Shown in pieces: positions 44,237-55,094 of a stretch of DNA of 64,000 bases. Below the pieces are notes generated by a model, which made no database searches, was not told the origin of the DNA, and saw nothing but the letters and a program-made list of their open reading frames with translations. The translations under genes and the position numbers were made by a program. The DNA lies in NCBI GenBank assembly GCA_004154925.1, contig QJNS01000318.1, positions 1 through 64,000 of the forward strand, read 5' to 3'. The DNA comes from Monosporascus cannonballus. Its lineage: Eukaryota > Ascomycota > Sordariomycetes > Xylariales. The stretch's first letter is position 1. Each line of letters opens with the position of its first letter.

Positions 44237-46384
44237 TTAAGCACCAGGGGGAGGCGGAGGAGGCTGGTCGGCCGGTGGTGGAGGAGGTGCATCGCCAGCT
44301 GGTGGCGGAGGAGGTACAGCACCGCCGGCATATTGCTGAATCAGTGCATTGATATTTCCGGGGAGACCCGGAGGGGGGGCTCCCAGACCTGGCGCACCCG
44401 GTGCGCCAGGGAGGCCCGGAGGAGGTCCCATGCCGGGTGCTGCGCCGTAGCCCGAGTAACCAGGGTAGGTGGGATAGCCCGACTGTCCGGCACTAGACTG
44501 CTGCCAAGGAGCGGCGCCCGGAACGGACGATCCGCCGTTGTAGTTCTGGCCGCCGTAATAGCTGTCACCTCCTCGGTCGTCGTTACCATGGTTGCGGCTT
44601 CGCCATGGGGCTGCGCCACCCCCACCCTCGTTGCCGTGATCGTTATTCCGGGAACGCCAGGGAGCAGCAGCACCGGTGGGACCACGCTGCCAAGGTTTCG
44701 CGCCACTACCACCGCCGTTGTCGTAAGAGCCAGGGCCAGCTTCGATGCGGGCTGGAGGGCCACTAGAACCGCCGCCAAGTTCTTGCATGAATTGCTACAG
44801 AATGTGTTAGACTAAATTCCTAATAGGGGGGAACTTGGATGAAAACTTACCTCATACTCGCGGTCGACGGCATCCCCTCCCCCGATGCGACCAGCTGCAC
44901 GAGGAGGACCGTCGTTGCGCCAGCTGGTACCTTTTTGTCTATCAGGACAATCTCGAGCCATATGACCGGCATTTCCACAAGTGCGGCAGATGATGTTGGC
45001 GGTAAAGTTCTGCTTCTCGGGGCAGTCGTACTTGCGATGGCCGATCTGGCCACAGTTTTGGCAAGCCTGGTTTTCGTCGTCACGCAAAGTACCGTTCAGA
45101 GCGGCAAGCTCTCGGAGTTGGTTTCGCTTGAGCTCATTCTGTCCCTCGGGAATCGAAGCGGCCTTCAGAGGTGTTAGTACGTACCCAGGAACCAAGACGT
45201 ATTGGGGCAACTTACAGTTTCAATGACGTTATGAATCAGCTTCTTAGCCTTGTTGACCTTCTCCTCCGTATCCGCCATGATCAAACAGTGGAGGTCCTCC
45301 TCCTGGTTGCTAGCGTGAGCAGCGTCAGACCGACCTTTGCCTTCCTTCACGGAACCTTTTCCGCGAATGGCGATCTTGGCGCCGGATTCTGTTTCCATTT
45401 TCTTCAATGTATTGCCACGAGGGCCGATGAGTAGACCAACTTTAGTAAGAAGAGCTATGTGTTAGTACGTGTAAAAGTAAGGTTAGAGCAAACGTGGAGT
45501 GTTAGATAGTGCCAAGATTTGCGCGCCAGCCATGCCCGTGCGGCGGCGGCGGCGGCACTCCTGGCGAGATCCTGGACAAGAAGGGGGAAGATTATGGTTA
45601 GAAAGGTTAGAGGGTTAGCAATCTCACTGAAGTTAATTTCCGGGTAGTCATTGACAGGCACGTAGACCTTCTCCTGTGTCTTAGTAGGCCGGCGGTAATC
45701 CTGAGGCGGATGGTAGTTAGGGATAGTCTTCATGGCCTTCTCAATCAACTTGTGTCGTTCGTCTTCGAGGCGCTTGCGGTAGCGGTACTCTCTGGTGTTC
45801 ACACGACGACCATGGTTGTCGTACTGCGGCGGAGGCGAGGGGGATCTGCAACATGGGTTTATGTGTTAGCGAACTGGAGAGAGCAAACGACGCGATTCGC
45901 ATCAAGTAATGGAAACTTACCTGTCACCATCAGCCGGGACAACATCATCGATCCTCAACTTCTGGCTGATCTCCTCGATTCTCAGGTGCAGTGTGTAAGC
46001 CTCCAGCTGCTCGCTGGTCATGTTGGCAACGATGGCCGTAGGGAGCCCCATGAGGCCTGCGGCTTTGTTCTCGGATGCATCTCCCCATCGGTTTCTCTTC
46101 TTGCGACGTCGAGGACCATCTGCATCGGTTCCTAAGTGAGGCAAGCATATGTCAGCAACTTGCGCGTCATTCCACGGATAAACGGGGAAAAGTAGAAGAG
46201 GTGAAGACATACTCGGTTCAGGACTGCGACCACGCTTCAGGTCGCGATCGCCATTGTACGAGTCAAACCCATCGCTGCTACCTTCGCGCTTGACAGAGCC
46301 ATCCTCACTGTCGCCACCAAATCTTCGAGACTTTCCTAGAGGAATGTTATTCGAGCCGGTGATGCCTTGATTTCTCCACGACAT
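44237..46384 (-). CDS. bbp: Branchpoint-binding protein BBP/SF1 (MSL5)
   Basis: Splicing factor that binds the intron branch sequence before U2 snRNP arrives. Six exons: 46213-46384, 45921-46131, 45628-45845, 45216-45439, 44851-45162 and 44237-44794 (1,695 nt, 564 residues, frame intact). The N-terminal RKKRNRWGD is the SF1 motif with the ULM-type Trp. The KH-QUA2 domain begins about residue 183 ([20 protein letters not shown]) and continues [18 protein letters not shown] to [14 protein letters not shown]. Two CCHC zinc knuckles follow: C309-C312-H317-C322 and C334-C337-H342-C347. The Pro/Gly-rich tail ends in poly-Pro blocks. Intron 3 (45440-45627) has a perfect TACTAAC branch followed by two acceptors 15 nt apart; I use the distal one because it restores the family consensus [12 protein letters not shown]. 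Confidence 0.96.
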
Positions 46385-47097
46385 CTTGGAAAATGTCGCG
46401 CGGTGCGGGGAAAGGTAGAGGGTATCGTTGTGATTCGGAAATGGTTGATGCAGAGGTGTTAACAGGTGGGTTAGAAATTGAGAAATAAGAAATAGAAATA
46501 TGGTTCTCTCTCTTGTTGCGTCTCTAATGGAAAGAATGAGGCAGCGGCGCAGCCTCGAAAACGCCACCAAGAATTAAAACCTGAAGAGCACGGACCACAT
46601 TGACAGGACAGTCACGTGCAGCATCCTATCAACCAACAGGGTCAGCCCTGTGAGATCAAACATTTATGGCGACGTCGATGACACCTGAAACCGGCAAAGC
46701 TTCAAATGCAGCACGAGATTTGCAATTATGCTAGCTAGAAATTAGGTGATATTTGTCAGCTATCTGCTATTTAACATATGCTTCTTAGTAACTGACCAAC
46801 AGCCGCAACTGTCGCGGCTTTGGATGATCGCATTACGCGTGGAAGGCCTCCAGGGTCTGAGACAGCTTCGGTCATGAATGAGGCCGAACATAGCACATCC
46901 GTTTTACAATGTCAACTGCTTCTCACCCGATGCTAGAGGATGGTTGGTGGCGCGACACGAATCTATCGATCAGGGTGGCGCTATGAGAAAGCCCATCTAA
47001 AATATGAGAGGTTACAGGATCCCTCCCCAGGTACCTCCGCCTCGAAAGATCTTAACATGATCTAGCAAATCCATCTTCAAGCGTACTCTTATCACTA
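46385..47097. promoter_or_regulatory. BBP upstream region / GST downstream region
   Basis: 713 bp between the BBP start and the GST stop codon. It contains the promoter of BBP by position. No ORF or specific motif is supported. Confidence 0.4.
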
Positions 47098-48186
47098 CTA
47101 CTTCGCCTCTTCCTTCATGGAAGCCTGCACCCAGTTCCGAGTCCCCTCGGCCATCTTACTGAGCTCCTCCTCACTCAACTTCTCGTTGTCGAACTGCGTG
47201 TGTCGCGAAGGCACGTGGCGTCCTTTCTCAACCCCGGGGCGCGCGAGCATGCGCTTCACCCACTCGTTCAGAACAGGAAACTCGGCCATGTCGACCCCGG
47301 CCCAGCCTGCGATCATGTTCAGTTCTTTTCCCTATCTAATGAGGATGGGATTCTCAGGGGTTTAAGATACGTACGGGCAGCGGCAACCCAACCCCAGCAC
47401 GCGATATCGGCAATCGTGCAGCGGTCACCTACGAGGTATCCGGATGTCGAGCTCTTCAGTTGAGTCTCCATGGTCCGGTACAATCGGCGGGTCTCATTTC
47501 TGTAGCGGTCGATACCATACTGAATCTTCTCAGGGGCATATCCTATGCACCAATAAGCACTGACACCTCGAAGATTTACCAGGGCACGCACGGTTGAAAT
47601 GGTTCAGTTGCCTATGATCTTGTTAGACGTCTTCGTCGTGTTCGGGTGAAGAGGACGCGACTTACCCTTGCATAGGGCCGAGGCCTCCCATCTGCCACAT
47701 AAGCTAGGTGTTGTGAGCATTTCATCCTTCCCAAGAGTGTGTTGCTACGCACCCAGTTATTGACTTCATAGTATTCTCTGCTTCCGTGAGGATAGGAGAC
47801 CTTGTGGTCCTTGTCGTACCGGTCAACCAGGTATTGCATGATGGAACCACTTTCGAAGAGTCTGATGGGTGTGCCGTCGGTGAACGTATCTGTCATGGCA
47901 GGAATGCGTCCATTCGGGTTAATTTCCAGAAACCAAGGCTCCTGTCCCCCTAGTTAATGCCCAGTAATTCGAGTTCCAGGAGGCGGGGATGACGGACCTT
48001 TTGGGTATTCTTGCTTATGTTGATGGCAGTAACCTAGTTCCTCGTCAGTCATGCGCGACCCTAGGATCGGCAGGATGAACTAGAACTCACATCGTATTTC
48101 AGTCCCAGTTCCTCCAACAAGATCGACACCTTGATGCCATTAGGCGTCTGACCCGTGTAAAGGTGAATGTTGGAGTTCTCGGCCAT
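47098..48186 (-). CDS. Glutathione S-transferase, Ure2-like
   Basis: Seven exons: 48091-48186, 47998-48033, 47753-47941, 47666-47703, 47592-47611, 47375-47542 and 47098-47306 (756 nt, 251 residues, frame intact), including two very short internal exons (38 and 20 nt). The thioredoxin-fold N-terminal domain starts MAENSNIHLYTGQTPNGIKV, then LEELGLKYDV and INPNGRIPAM (cis-Pro), followed by LFESGSIMQYLVDRYD, the glutathione-binding ES motif. The all-helical C-terminal domain includes the fold N-cap motif YLVGDRCTIADIACWGWV. This combination fits the fungal Ure2p/YfcG-type GST class, whose members act in glutathione-dependent redox or detoxification reactions. There is no Asn-rich prion-like extension, so it should be an enzyme and not a nitrogen regulator like yeast Ure2. 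Confidence 0.93.
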
Positions 48187-50102
48187 TTCGATAGAATGTG
48201 ATGGACAATATGCTTTGGATATGCCCTTGTCGTCAAACGCAGGCCGCTGGTCCCAATAGCCCCTATATATTGCTCGTGTCCGTTGGTGTTTTGACAGGAG
48301 GTATTAGAAATCGAAAAGGCTCGAGATCGACTTGCTGACTTAATCCGCCCGGGGGATATTCGAGCCGCTAACAAGAGGCATGGGGAGTGGAGAGGCCATG
48401 ACGCTACGCAAACTTATCTCCTCGGGTGCGAGAAGGGCACACGATAAGCGGCAGCGGCAAAGACACTAACCTAAATAGCAATATACTCCATAAAACGTCG
48501 AATTTGGGCTATTTGACTGGCTACGAATGTCCCATTTTATTCCAGAGCTAAACCAAAAATGCTGTTACCGCTTATAGTGTGCCCTTCTCGCATCCGAGGA
48601 GAGAGGAATACCAACCATAGAAAACGGAGCTCTTCTAGTCTAGCCGGAAGCGTTTTTAGTCCTGACGAGTATTAGAAATCCGGATGCATACTCATGTTGA
48701 TCCCAGCAGTGACTCACCCATAAAATTCACATGAGTATTCCCAGTCATACAGGAACCCATACAATCCATGCTCATAGGTGCCTACACTGCTAAGTGAAAA
48801 CCCCACAATCCCTAAGAGCGAAAGCCTTCCGCAGCCTCGACGATAAGTTGCAGTGAGCGCCCCTAGGAGACCCCGATGTATGCGCAAGTTGCGATGGCGT
48901 TCATTGGGGTACTGCCAGAGAGTTCTTCTCAACTCGCATAGGTCTACAATCAAGGTATCGAGCTTTTCGTCCGAGCTGCTTGATAACTATCCGGAGACGA
49001 AATTACTCGTTGGCACAACCCCTGAGTGATAATTCCCCGCCCCCCCAACAGTCATCCACTTCCGTCCAGACGCCCAAGATGTCAAGTTAGACGAACTGGC
49101 TACCGCTATGATGCTACCTAGGGGGCCTGTGGAATTGGCTGCCGTCATATGCGGTTCGTCGGTATTACCGCCCGGTAGACGGTATATAATAACTTGCCAT
49201 GGCGTCAACTCAATCATTACTATGTGTTTTACACATAGGACACCGGGGATGCACTACAACCTAGGTACGCTCTTTCGGTCAGGAAATTCACTACCCAAGT
49301 ACACGTGAGGATTGGATAATCCCTAGGACAGATATGCCGTGCAAATATTCAATAGGTGTCCTTGGAGAAACTCCACTGACTTCAGGAGGATCATTCCGAG
49401 GTTGTGATGACCTTGGCCGTCCAGGCCCGGACTCATGATACTATAGGCGAACGAGATGTACAATTTACGTTACCTTACAGTAGGTAATATCTTGCTAATA
49501 ATGACTTGTATAAGGTGATGTGACATGAAGGATACCGGTGTAGCCGGGAGCGAGCGTGAGAACTCCCCAGTCTGTATACAGGGCACGCATAACAGAATTG
49601 GAAATGAAGACGATCTCCTCCACACGGTATCTTCATCTATGAATTATGATCAGGTGGCCAGCTAAACCGCCTGGATAGTTTAACTTGGCGCTATCGCGAG
49701 ATTCCGACGAGTTGGGTGCTCTGATGTGAAAAGGGGTGGCAGAGTGGTGCAAGCAGAGGGCGTTTAGCATTGGGCCCTATTCTACTTGAAAGTAATTGAA
49801 TTGATTTAAAAGCTAAGATAACTTGTAGGAGTCTCAAGGTCGCTGCCATACAGCAAATTTTGAAAGTAAACATGCATTTCAGATTAGCAGTCGAGATGTG
49901 ATCACCTAGCAACCACCTTAGCCGCAGGCACAACCACCCGCATCCCACAACGCCTTGCACCCCGTCCTTTTTTCACAATGGCGAATCCAGCGCTCAATTC
50001 CTAGTGCATCCCTCAGCACCCAAACTTCACTGTAATATTCTTCCCAGCCCTGTTGCCCATTGTATTATTTCTTTTCTCGCTGCCCCAGTCAGCCATCTAT
50101 CA
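48187..50102. other. 1.9-kb intergenic between divergent genes
   Basis: Upstream flank of the GST gene (minus) and of the Rho-like GTPase gene (plus). No supported ORF or RNA gene. Confidence 0.4.
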
Positions 50103-51523
50103 ATGGAGACCTCGTTCACCTTCGAGTCCCTTCCCAAGGTGGAGCTCACATTCTCGCCTGACAGCCCTGCGAAGTCGCAGGAAATCCAGCCGCCCATCGC
50201 GAAGAGCTTCTCCTTCGCCGTCCCCGACGTCTGGAGACCGACCAAGCCCTCGGTGCTCCGGTGGCTGTACGACGTGCCCATCCCCGCTCACCGCGACGAG
50301 TCGCTGGCCACCGCTTCCGTCCGAGGAGAAAAGCACTCGCTGGTACGTGACTTCTCACTACCCTTTCACTAGCAATTCCCCCCACATTCTCCTGGTAAAC
50401 TGATAATGAGCAGGATCATGAGATATCCGAGCAAGTACGTGATGATGAGGATCACCACCGCCACAAGCGGAACAAGCTGAGAGCCTCTTGGGGATCACAT
50501 CCCGGTCTCGAGAGGCGTCGCCAGAGAATTATACAATCGAGTCAGGGCATTGTGCGGCGTATTTCCGATGTCTGCCAGCGCGTCACCACGCCTTCAAGAG
50601 GGTATGATGCCCTTGACGGATCTACTGCCCGAGGTTCTTGGTCGCTTCCGGGGACGCCTACTACTGTTGGCGACCGGCCGCGAATGAAATTCGTCTTCGT
50701 CGGTGACTCCAAATGTGGGAAGTCGAGCCTCTTACTGTAAACCATGGTTGCCTCTCCCTATTCATGATGTGAGCTGACAGACCCCTCACAGTCGCTACTA
50801 CCGCGACAGGTTCGACCAAGTAAGTTTCATCCATCGTATTTAGGTCATAGCTGCTTATCAGCGAGCTGACCGACGCCACAGGAATGGGTTCCTACGAAGT
50901 ATGAGCTATTCAGCAAGACCGCTGTCTTCAACGGACAGGAGGTCGACCTCGAGATGTGGGATACGTCGGGCAACATCCAGCTGCACCAGCTGCAACTACT
51001 CTCGTACCTAACCTGGGACGCCGTATTTCTCTGCTTTAGCCTCACCAGCCAGAAAGGCTTTAACAATGCCAAGACCAAGGTTGGCTACTTGTGAGCCGTT
51101 CGAGAAGGCAAAGCGGCTAACCATCGTGAATCAGTGGCTCGACGAGATACGCGCATGGTGCCGAGACGCCCCGATCATTCTGGTGGGCTTGAAGAAAGAT
51201 GAGCGCTCTATTAGCCCCGGCCTCTGGACGCCTTTCTACCGTGGAGCGAGGATTACTGCTGGCGAAGTGAGTTTCCTAGCCCATCCACCTGCGTGTACCA
51301 CGGGGCCAGTCTAACTTCCGGGAAACAGGCTTCAATGGCGGCAAACTCGATGGGAGCAGTGAAGTATATGGAGTGCTCTGCGAAGACGGGCGAAGGTGTC
51401 CAACATATTTTCGAGGAAAGCGTGCGAATCGTGTTCGACGAACGAGCTGCCGACGAGGAGGCAGCACGTCTTAAGGAGAAATCACAGGGGACGCGCCTGA
51501 GCCAGATCTTATGCTTCTCTTAG
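50103..51523 (+). CDS. Atypical Rnd-like Rho-family GTPase
   Basis: Six exons: 50103-50342, 50414-50736, 50792-50819, 50882-51079, 51135-51266 and 51329-51523 (1,116 nt, 371 residues, frame intact). About 170 N-terminal residues, rich in Arg and Ser, precede the GTPase domain. G1 is GDSKCGKSSLLL (residues 177-188); switch I has EWVPTKYELFS (T202 kept). G3 is WDTSGNIQLHQLQ, so the usual DTAGQ is DTSGN at 224-228 and the catalytic Gln is replaced by Asn. G4 is GLKKDE (281-286) and G5 is ECSAKT (322-327). The DTSGN change and the Cys in G1 resemble animal Rnd proteins, which stay GTP-bound. The C-terminus ends LCFS with Cys at position -3, so there is no canonical CaaX prenylation box. Expected location and partners are unknown; it is clearly Ras-superfamily and most Rho-like. 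Confidence 0.88.
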
Positions 51524-52415
51524 GGCATGGCCGTGTCAGTCCGTGTCGAGGTGATAAGGTGGCTCAGTACATCGATGCCCTGATTATAGGTGGATGATGG
51601 GTCTAACTAGCTGCATCTGCATTAAATACATGTATCATGCGTCGAGCTCGGATTCTGTCGAGACAAAAAGATGCTGGGATGGATTGTAACGATAGGCAAT
51701 AACTGGGCTAAAACCAAAAGGAGCTCGGTGTCAAGTAACGATGAGACAATACAAGAGCCATAGTATATGAGCAGGCTAGCTTAGCGGGATAGTGGGCACT
51801 GCGTTATTACACCCCTTATCCTACCAACGTAGATATTTAGGTATGACACAATTCAGGCCTAGACTGCAACTAATCGGATGATGGGATACGCCGTGTATTT
51901 AACGATAAACCTCTGGGATACTTTATCAAATCAAACCAGGTTCAAGTAGCACAAGTCCGAACGAGCGTAATCCAGGATGTACGATAGGAAAGCCGCCTGA
52001 AAAGCCGCCTCCAAAGCCCCGCAATAGGCGCTCCATATATACAGCGCATAGGAAACAGATACTGAAGAATACCACCAAGAAGATATTTTCTAGACATAAG
52101 GTAAGTTTGATTTCGACGTCATGGGCAATGCAACGAACTTTGGTCTCATCCCAATGGTTCGATTCACCTGTGCCCCGCGCTCCTGACCCCAAACCGGTAT
52201 GATAATCCAGTAGACCACACAGTCCACCCACGTACTGGACGCATGGTTACAGCTCCAAGTGCAATATCAAGATAGATCCGAGGAACCACACTGCTAATCT
52301 TCTAGGCCATCCATTCCAAAAGCTTGTCACGTCTTCTTCACATCCCGGAACAAGTCCAAGAAAGCAATGAAAACAAGGTTCGCGTCACCTGGAGGCAGTG
52401 TAATACCAGGGACAC
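51524..52415. other. intergenic, GTPase gene to U2 snRNA
   Basis: No supported gene. A minus-strand frame at 51926-52231 has one hydrophobic stretch but no recognisable family, so it is not called. Confidence 0.4.
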
Positions 52416-52566
52416 GGTGGGTGCGATCATGCGCAAGCACAGGGGACCGCACCCGAGAGGCAAAAATTAGAATAATCACGATTGTACCACAGTGTGGTAC
52501 TTTCAGAGATTAAACTGAAAAGAACAGATACTACACTTGATCTAAGCCAAAAGGCAAAGAGAGCTA
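52416..52566 (-). ncRNA. U2: U2 spliceosomal snRNA
   Basis: The minus strand reads CTCTCTTTGCCTTTTGGCTT, AGATCAAGTGTAGTATCTG and TTCTTTTCAGTTTAATCTCT, matching the highly conserved U2 5' domain. The branchpoint-pairing GTAGTA is at 52534-52529. A strong ACCACA-CTGTGGT hairpin (about 52486-52499) and an Sm site AATTTTTG (about 52468-52461) follow. The 3' stem-loop GGGTGCG...CGCACCC (about 52419-52454) is a plausible stem IV. Exact ends are approximate: the 5' end is placed by alignment to the yeast-type start, and the 3' end by the close of the last stem. Upstream (higher coordinates) lie an AATATTTAAG TATA-like word and an inverted repeat with CCAAT cores. Confidence 0.93.
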
Positions 52567-52687
52567 AAGAAGAAAGGAGAAAACAAAGCAAAGTTAGGGG
52601 AGCGGTCACTGCTTAAATATTCTGAAAGCGGTGAGTGGGACATTGCACAATCAGTAAATTCTGCCGCCTCCCCACCTTTAACCGAGT

Positions 52688-52726
52688 CTGATTGGCTCAA
52701 ATTGTGCCACCTCTCGGGCCAATCAG
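52688..52726 (-). promoter_or_regulatory. Inverted CCAAT repeat upstream of U2
   Basis: A perfect 9-bp inverted repeat, CTGATTGGC (52688-52696) and GCCAATCAG (52718-52726), flanks a 21-bp spacer about 120-160 bp upstream of the U2 5' end. Both arms contain a CCAAT core, the site for HAP-type CCAAT-binding complexes. Function is inferred from position. Confidence 0.5.
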
Positions 52727-54266
52727 TTGCCATGGAGAGAGCCCTCTTGAGGTTAAGTATGGAACTCACTGGACTCTCGAGCTCTTTGGCATCGTACTCA
52801 TCATCAGTGAAGCGGTCCTGGTGAAGGACTGCTATCCCGACGGAGCCGCAGAAATCGCAATCGTGCTTCAGTTCTTCTTCAACATATGTGCTACTATTCA
52901 CCTTTTATAAAACCCAGCGGACGAAAAGTTAGACTGTGCCAAAGCTCCATGCATGACCTATTCAATTCTCACTGTCTTTTTCTGCTCCGTACTGCATCGG
53001 GCTCCTTACATAGAAAAGCTTAATCCCCGTGCCAGAGTGTGATGTTCTTCTTGTTGAGGAATTGTCAAAGCCCATTATTAGTTTTTCTCCCCTCCGTGTC
53101 AGGGGCAGCGTAGTTTCACCCAAAGTAAGACGCTCTGGTACGGTGGTGTGGTGGTCCTAATTCGACGGGAGACCCTACAACCAGCGGCTATAAGAGAACA
53201 TTTGACACCGGCAAAGCCAATCTATGGGTTTTAGACAAGGAGCGACACGGCCCTTCCAGGTCGGATATTGACAAGCAAGCCGCATCGGTGCGCACTTGGT
53301 TATCTGGTGCAGCAAGACCGTCGCGCTTTTCTTGTGACTGTCATGGGAGTATCGACCTATCCAAGCATCAACGACCGCATGGCCCAACAACGAAACTTCC
53401 CTTGTAAGCACATTTATCCTCATTACACCAGCGCTATAAATATGTAGAAGTATAACTGGTATGGGATGTCACGTATGAAAGTGCAGTCCTGACCGACAAA
53501 CGGGCTTCGTCCTGAGACGGCTGTTGAGAGATCCCGACGGCATTACCATGACCGGATGGGGCTTGGAGATGGTATCCCGATGGCCTCATTTATCACGATT
53601 ATTCCCCGTAAATGAGATCAGGCGTCGCGGCGTTTACAAAGTTGTATTTACTGTCACAATCTAGTATTCATTATTCTCATATATCAATCAGGTTATATTC
53701 GAATTGCATTCTCTAGAAATCTCCATGTTATCCTTATTACTGCAATGCTATAAATGAGGTCCGACGAGCTACTTACGTATATGTAGGTGCATGTAGCACG
53801 ACATATGAAAGAGATGCTTGACAAATATCCCTTATTTGCACTTTAACATTATGAAATCTCAGCAGGGTTTCTTGGATCGATGGTATTGGAGATGATAAAC
53901 GTCGCTCAAAGAGGTTAAAGGAAAGTTTTTCGATCCAATGACAATGTCGGCTGGGATCTCCCGTTCCTCGAATTCACATGGTGGAGGTGCCTATCCAAAT
54001 TGGCAGTTGCCGAGGTAACTACTTAGTGCATAGTCGAGCACCTCTGGATTATCTGACAATGTCGGCCTGGGATTCTCCATCCGATCACCGAGGCACTACA
54101 TTGCTTAAGCGACAACATCCATCGCCAGAATAGTTGAGCAAAAGACGAGAAAACCATCTGTTACTCTAGATCTTGATATTGAATTTCGAGTATCGACTTC
54201 CGATTCAGATAGATCATATCTAAGTGCAATCCCACTCCGAAGTTGTTCCATAACATATACACCGCA
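52727..54266. other. 1.5-kb intergenic upstream of crotonase gene
   Basis: No supported gene or tRNA. It includes a short imperfect direct repeat at 53940-53960 and 54055-54078 (separate entry). Confidence 0.4.
53940..54078 (+). repeat. Direct repeat upstream of crotonase gene
   Basis: TGACAATGTCGGCTGGGATC (starting about 53939) recurs as TGACAATGTCGGCCTGGGAT (starting about 54055), both with TCTCC just beyond. The copies lie 190-330 bp before the start codon and may be regulatory or a duplication remnant. Confidence 0.6.
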
Positions 54267-55094
54267 ATGGGGTCGGAAGAGCTATTCACCATTCCCATCC
54301 AGCCTATGGAGGCGCATCAGGGCGGAAGCATCGTCTGTACTTCTCCGGCTCCCCAAGTATACCTACTCACATGGAATTCTCCGCCGGATAATCGGCTTAC
54401 ATCTGCCTTCTGCTCCGCACTCATGTCAGCTCTCAACATAATCGAGTTCGGCTACCCTCCCGGAGTTCTCATCACCACATCCTCCATATCAAAGTTCTAT
54501 TCAAATGGACTCGACCTGGAGCTCGCCGTAAGCACGCCTGGATTCTTTGAGGACGAGCTGTACTTCTTATGGCGCAGATTCCTGACGTACCCCATGCCGA
54601 CCATTGCGCTCATCAGCGGGCATTGTTTTGCGGGAGGCTTGATGCTCGCGATGCATCATGATTATCGCGTGTTCACTGGTCCCAAAGGGTACATGTGTCT
54701 CAATGAGATCGAATTTGGCATGCCGTTGATGGCCCCAATGAGTTCGATCTTTCGAATCAAGCTCGCACCGCAAGTCTACCGCCAATTAGTGCTCGAGGCG
54801 CACAGGTTCGACGGAAAAGAAGCCTTGGCGGCTGGCTTGGTGGATGCAATTGGAGACCTACACGCGTTACTAGATTTCGTGAGAGACAAGGGGTTAGTGA
54901 AGAAGGGTGCCACTGGTGTCTACGGCCTGTTGAAGGCGGAGATGTACCGAGAAAGCGTCGCGTTGCTTGAGTCCGGAGTCGGCGGTGCTTCGCAGCTGCC
55001 TGCCTTGCAAGCTGCGGAAAAGAAGAGGAAGATTGAGGGAACCAAGTGGTTCAGTGAGTGGAAACGGTCCCGAAGCGGAAAGGCGAAATTATGA
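54267..55094 (+). CDS. Peroxisomal enoyl-CoA isomerase/hydratase family protein
   Basis: Intronless, 275 residues from ATG 54267 (MGSEELFTIPIQ). Crotonase fold: the LTWNSPPDNRLTSAFCSALM N-terminal block, GVLITTSSISKFYSNGLDLE (CoA/oxyanion-hole strand), HCFAGGLMLAMHHDYRVF (second oxyanion-hole glycines) and YMCLNEIEFGMPLMAPM, where the Glu of NEIEFG sits at the position of the catalytic Glu in delta3,delta2-enoyl-CoA isomerases. The C-terminus is AKL, a peroxisomal targeting signal type 1. This suggests a role in beta-oxidation of unsaturated fatty acids in peroxisomes. A hydratase or other crotonase activity is not excluded, since only one catalytic acid is evident. Confidence 0.92.
   Translation: MGSEELFTIPIQPMEAHQGGSIVCTSPAPQVYLLTWNSPPDNRLTSAFCSALMSALNIIEFGYPPGVLITTSSISKFYSNGLDLELAVSTPGFFEDELYFLWRRFLTYPMPTIALISGHCFAGGLMLAMHHDYRVFTGPKGYMCLNEIEFGMPLMAPMSSIFRIKLAPQVYRQLVLEAHRFDGKEALAAGLVDAIGDLHALLDFVRDKGLVKKGATGVYGLLKAEMYRESVALLESGVGGASQLPALQAAEKKRKIEGTKWFSEWKRSRSGKAKL

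Noticed and set aside
49730..49800. Possible tRNA (GTGGCAGAGTGGTGCAAGC)
   Set aside because: It resembles a D-arm start, but no matching T-arm GGTTCRAnYCC or acceptor stem follows at the right distance.
51926..52231. Minus-strand frame with one hydrophobic helix
   Set aside because: No homology recognised, and it lies in an intergenic stretch with no other coding signal.
52542..52901. Minus-strand frame of 119 residues overlapping the U2 locus
   Set aside because: It covers the U2 snRNA promoter and start; the RNA gene explains the conserved sequence.
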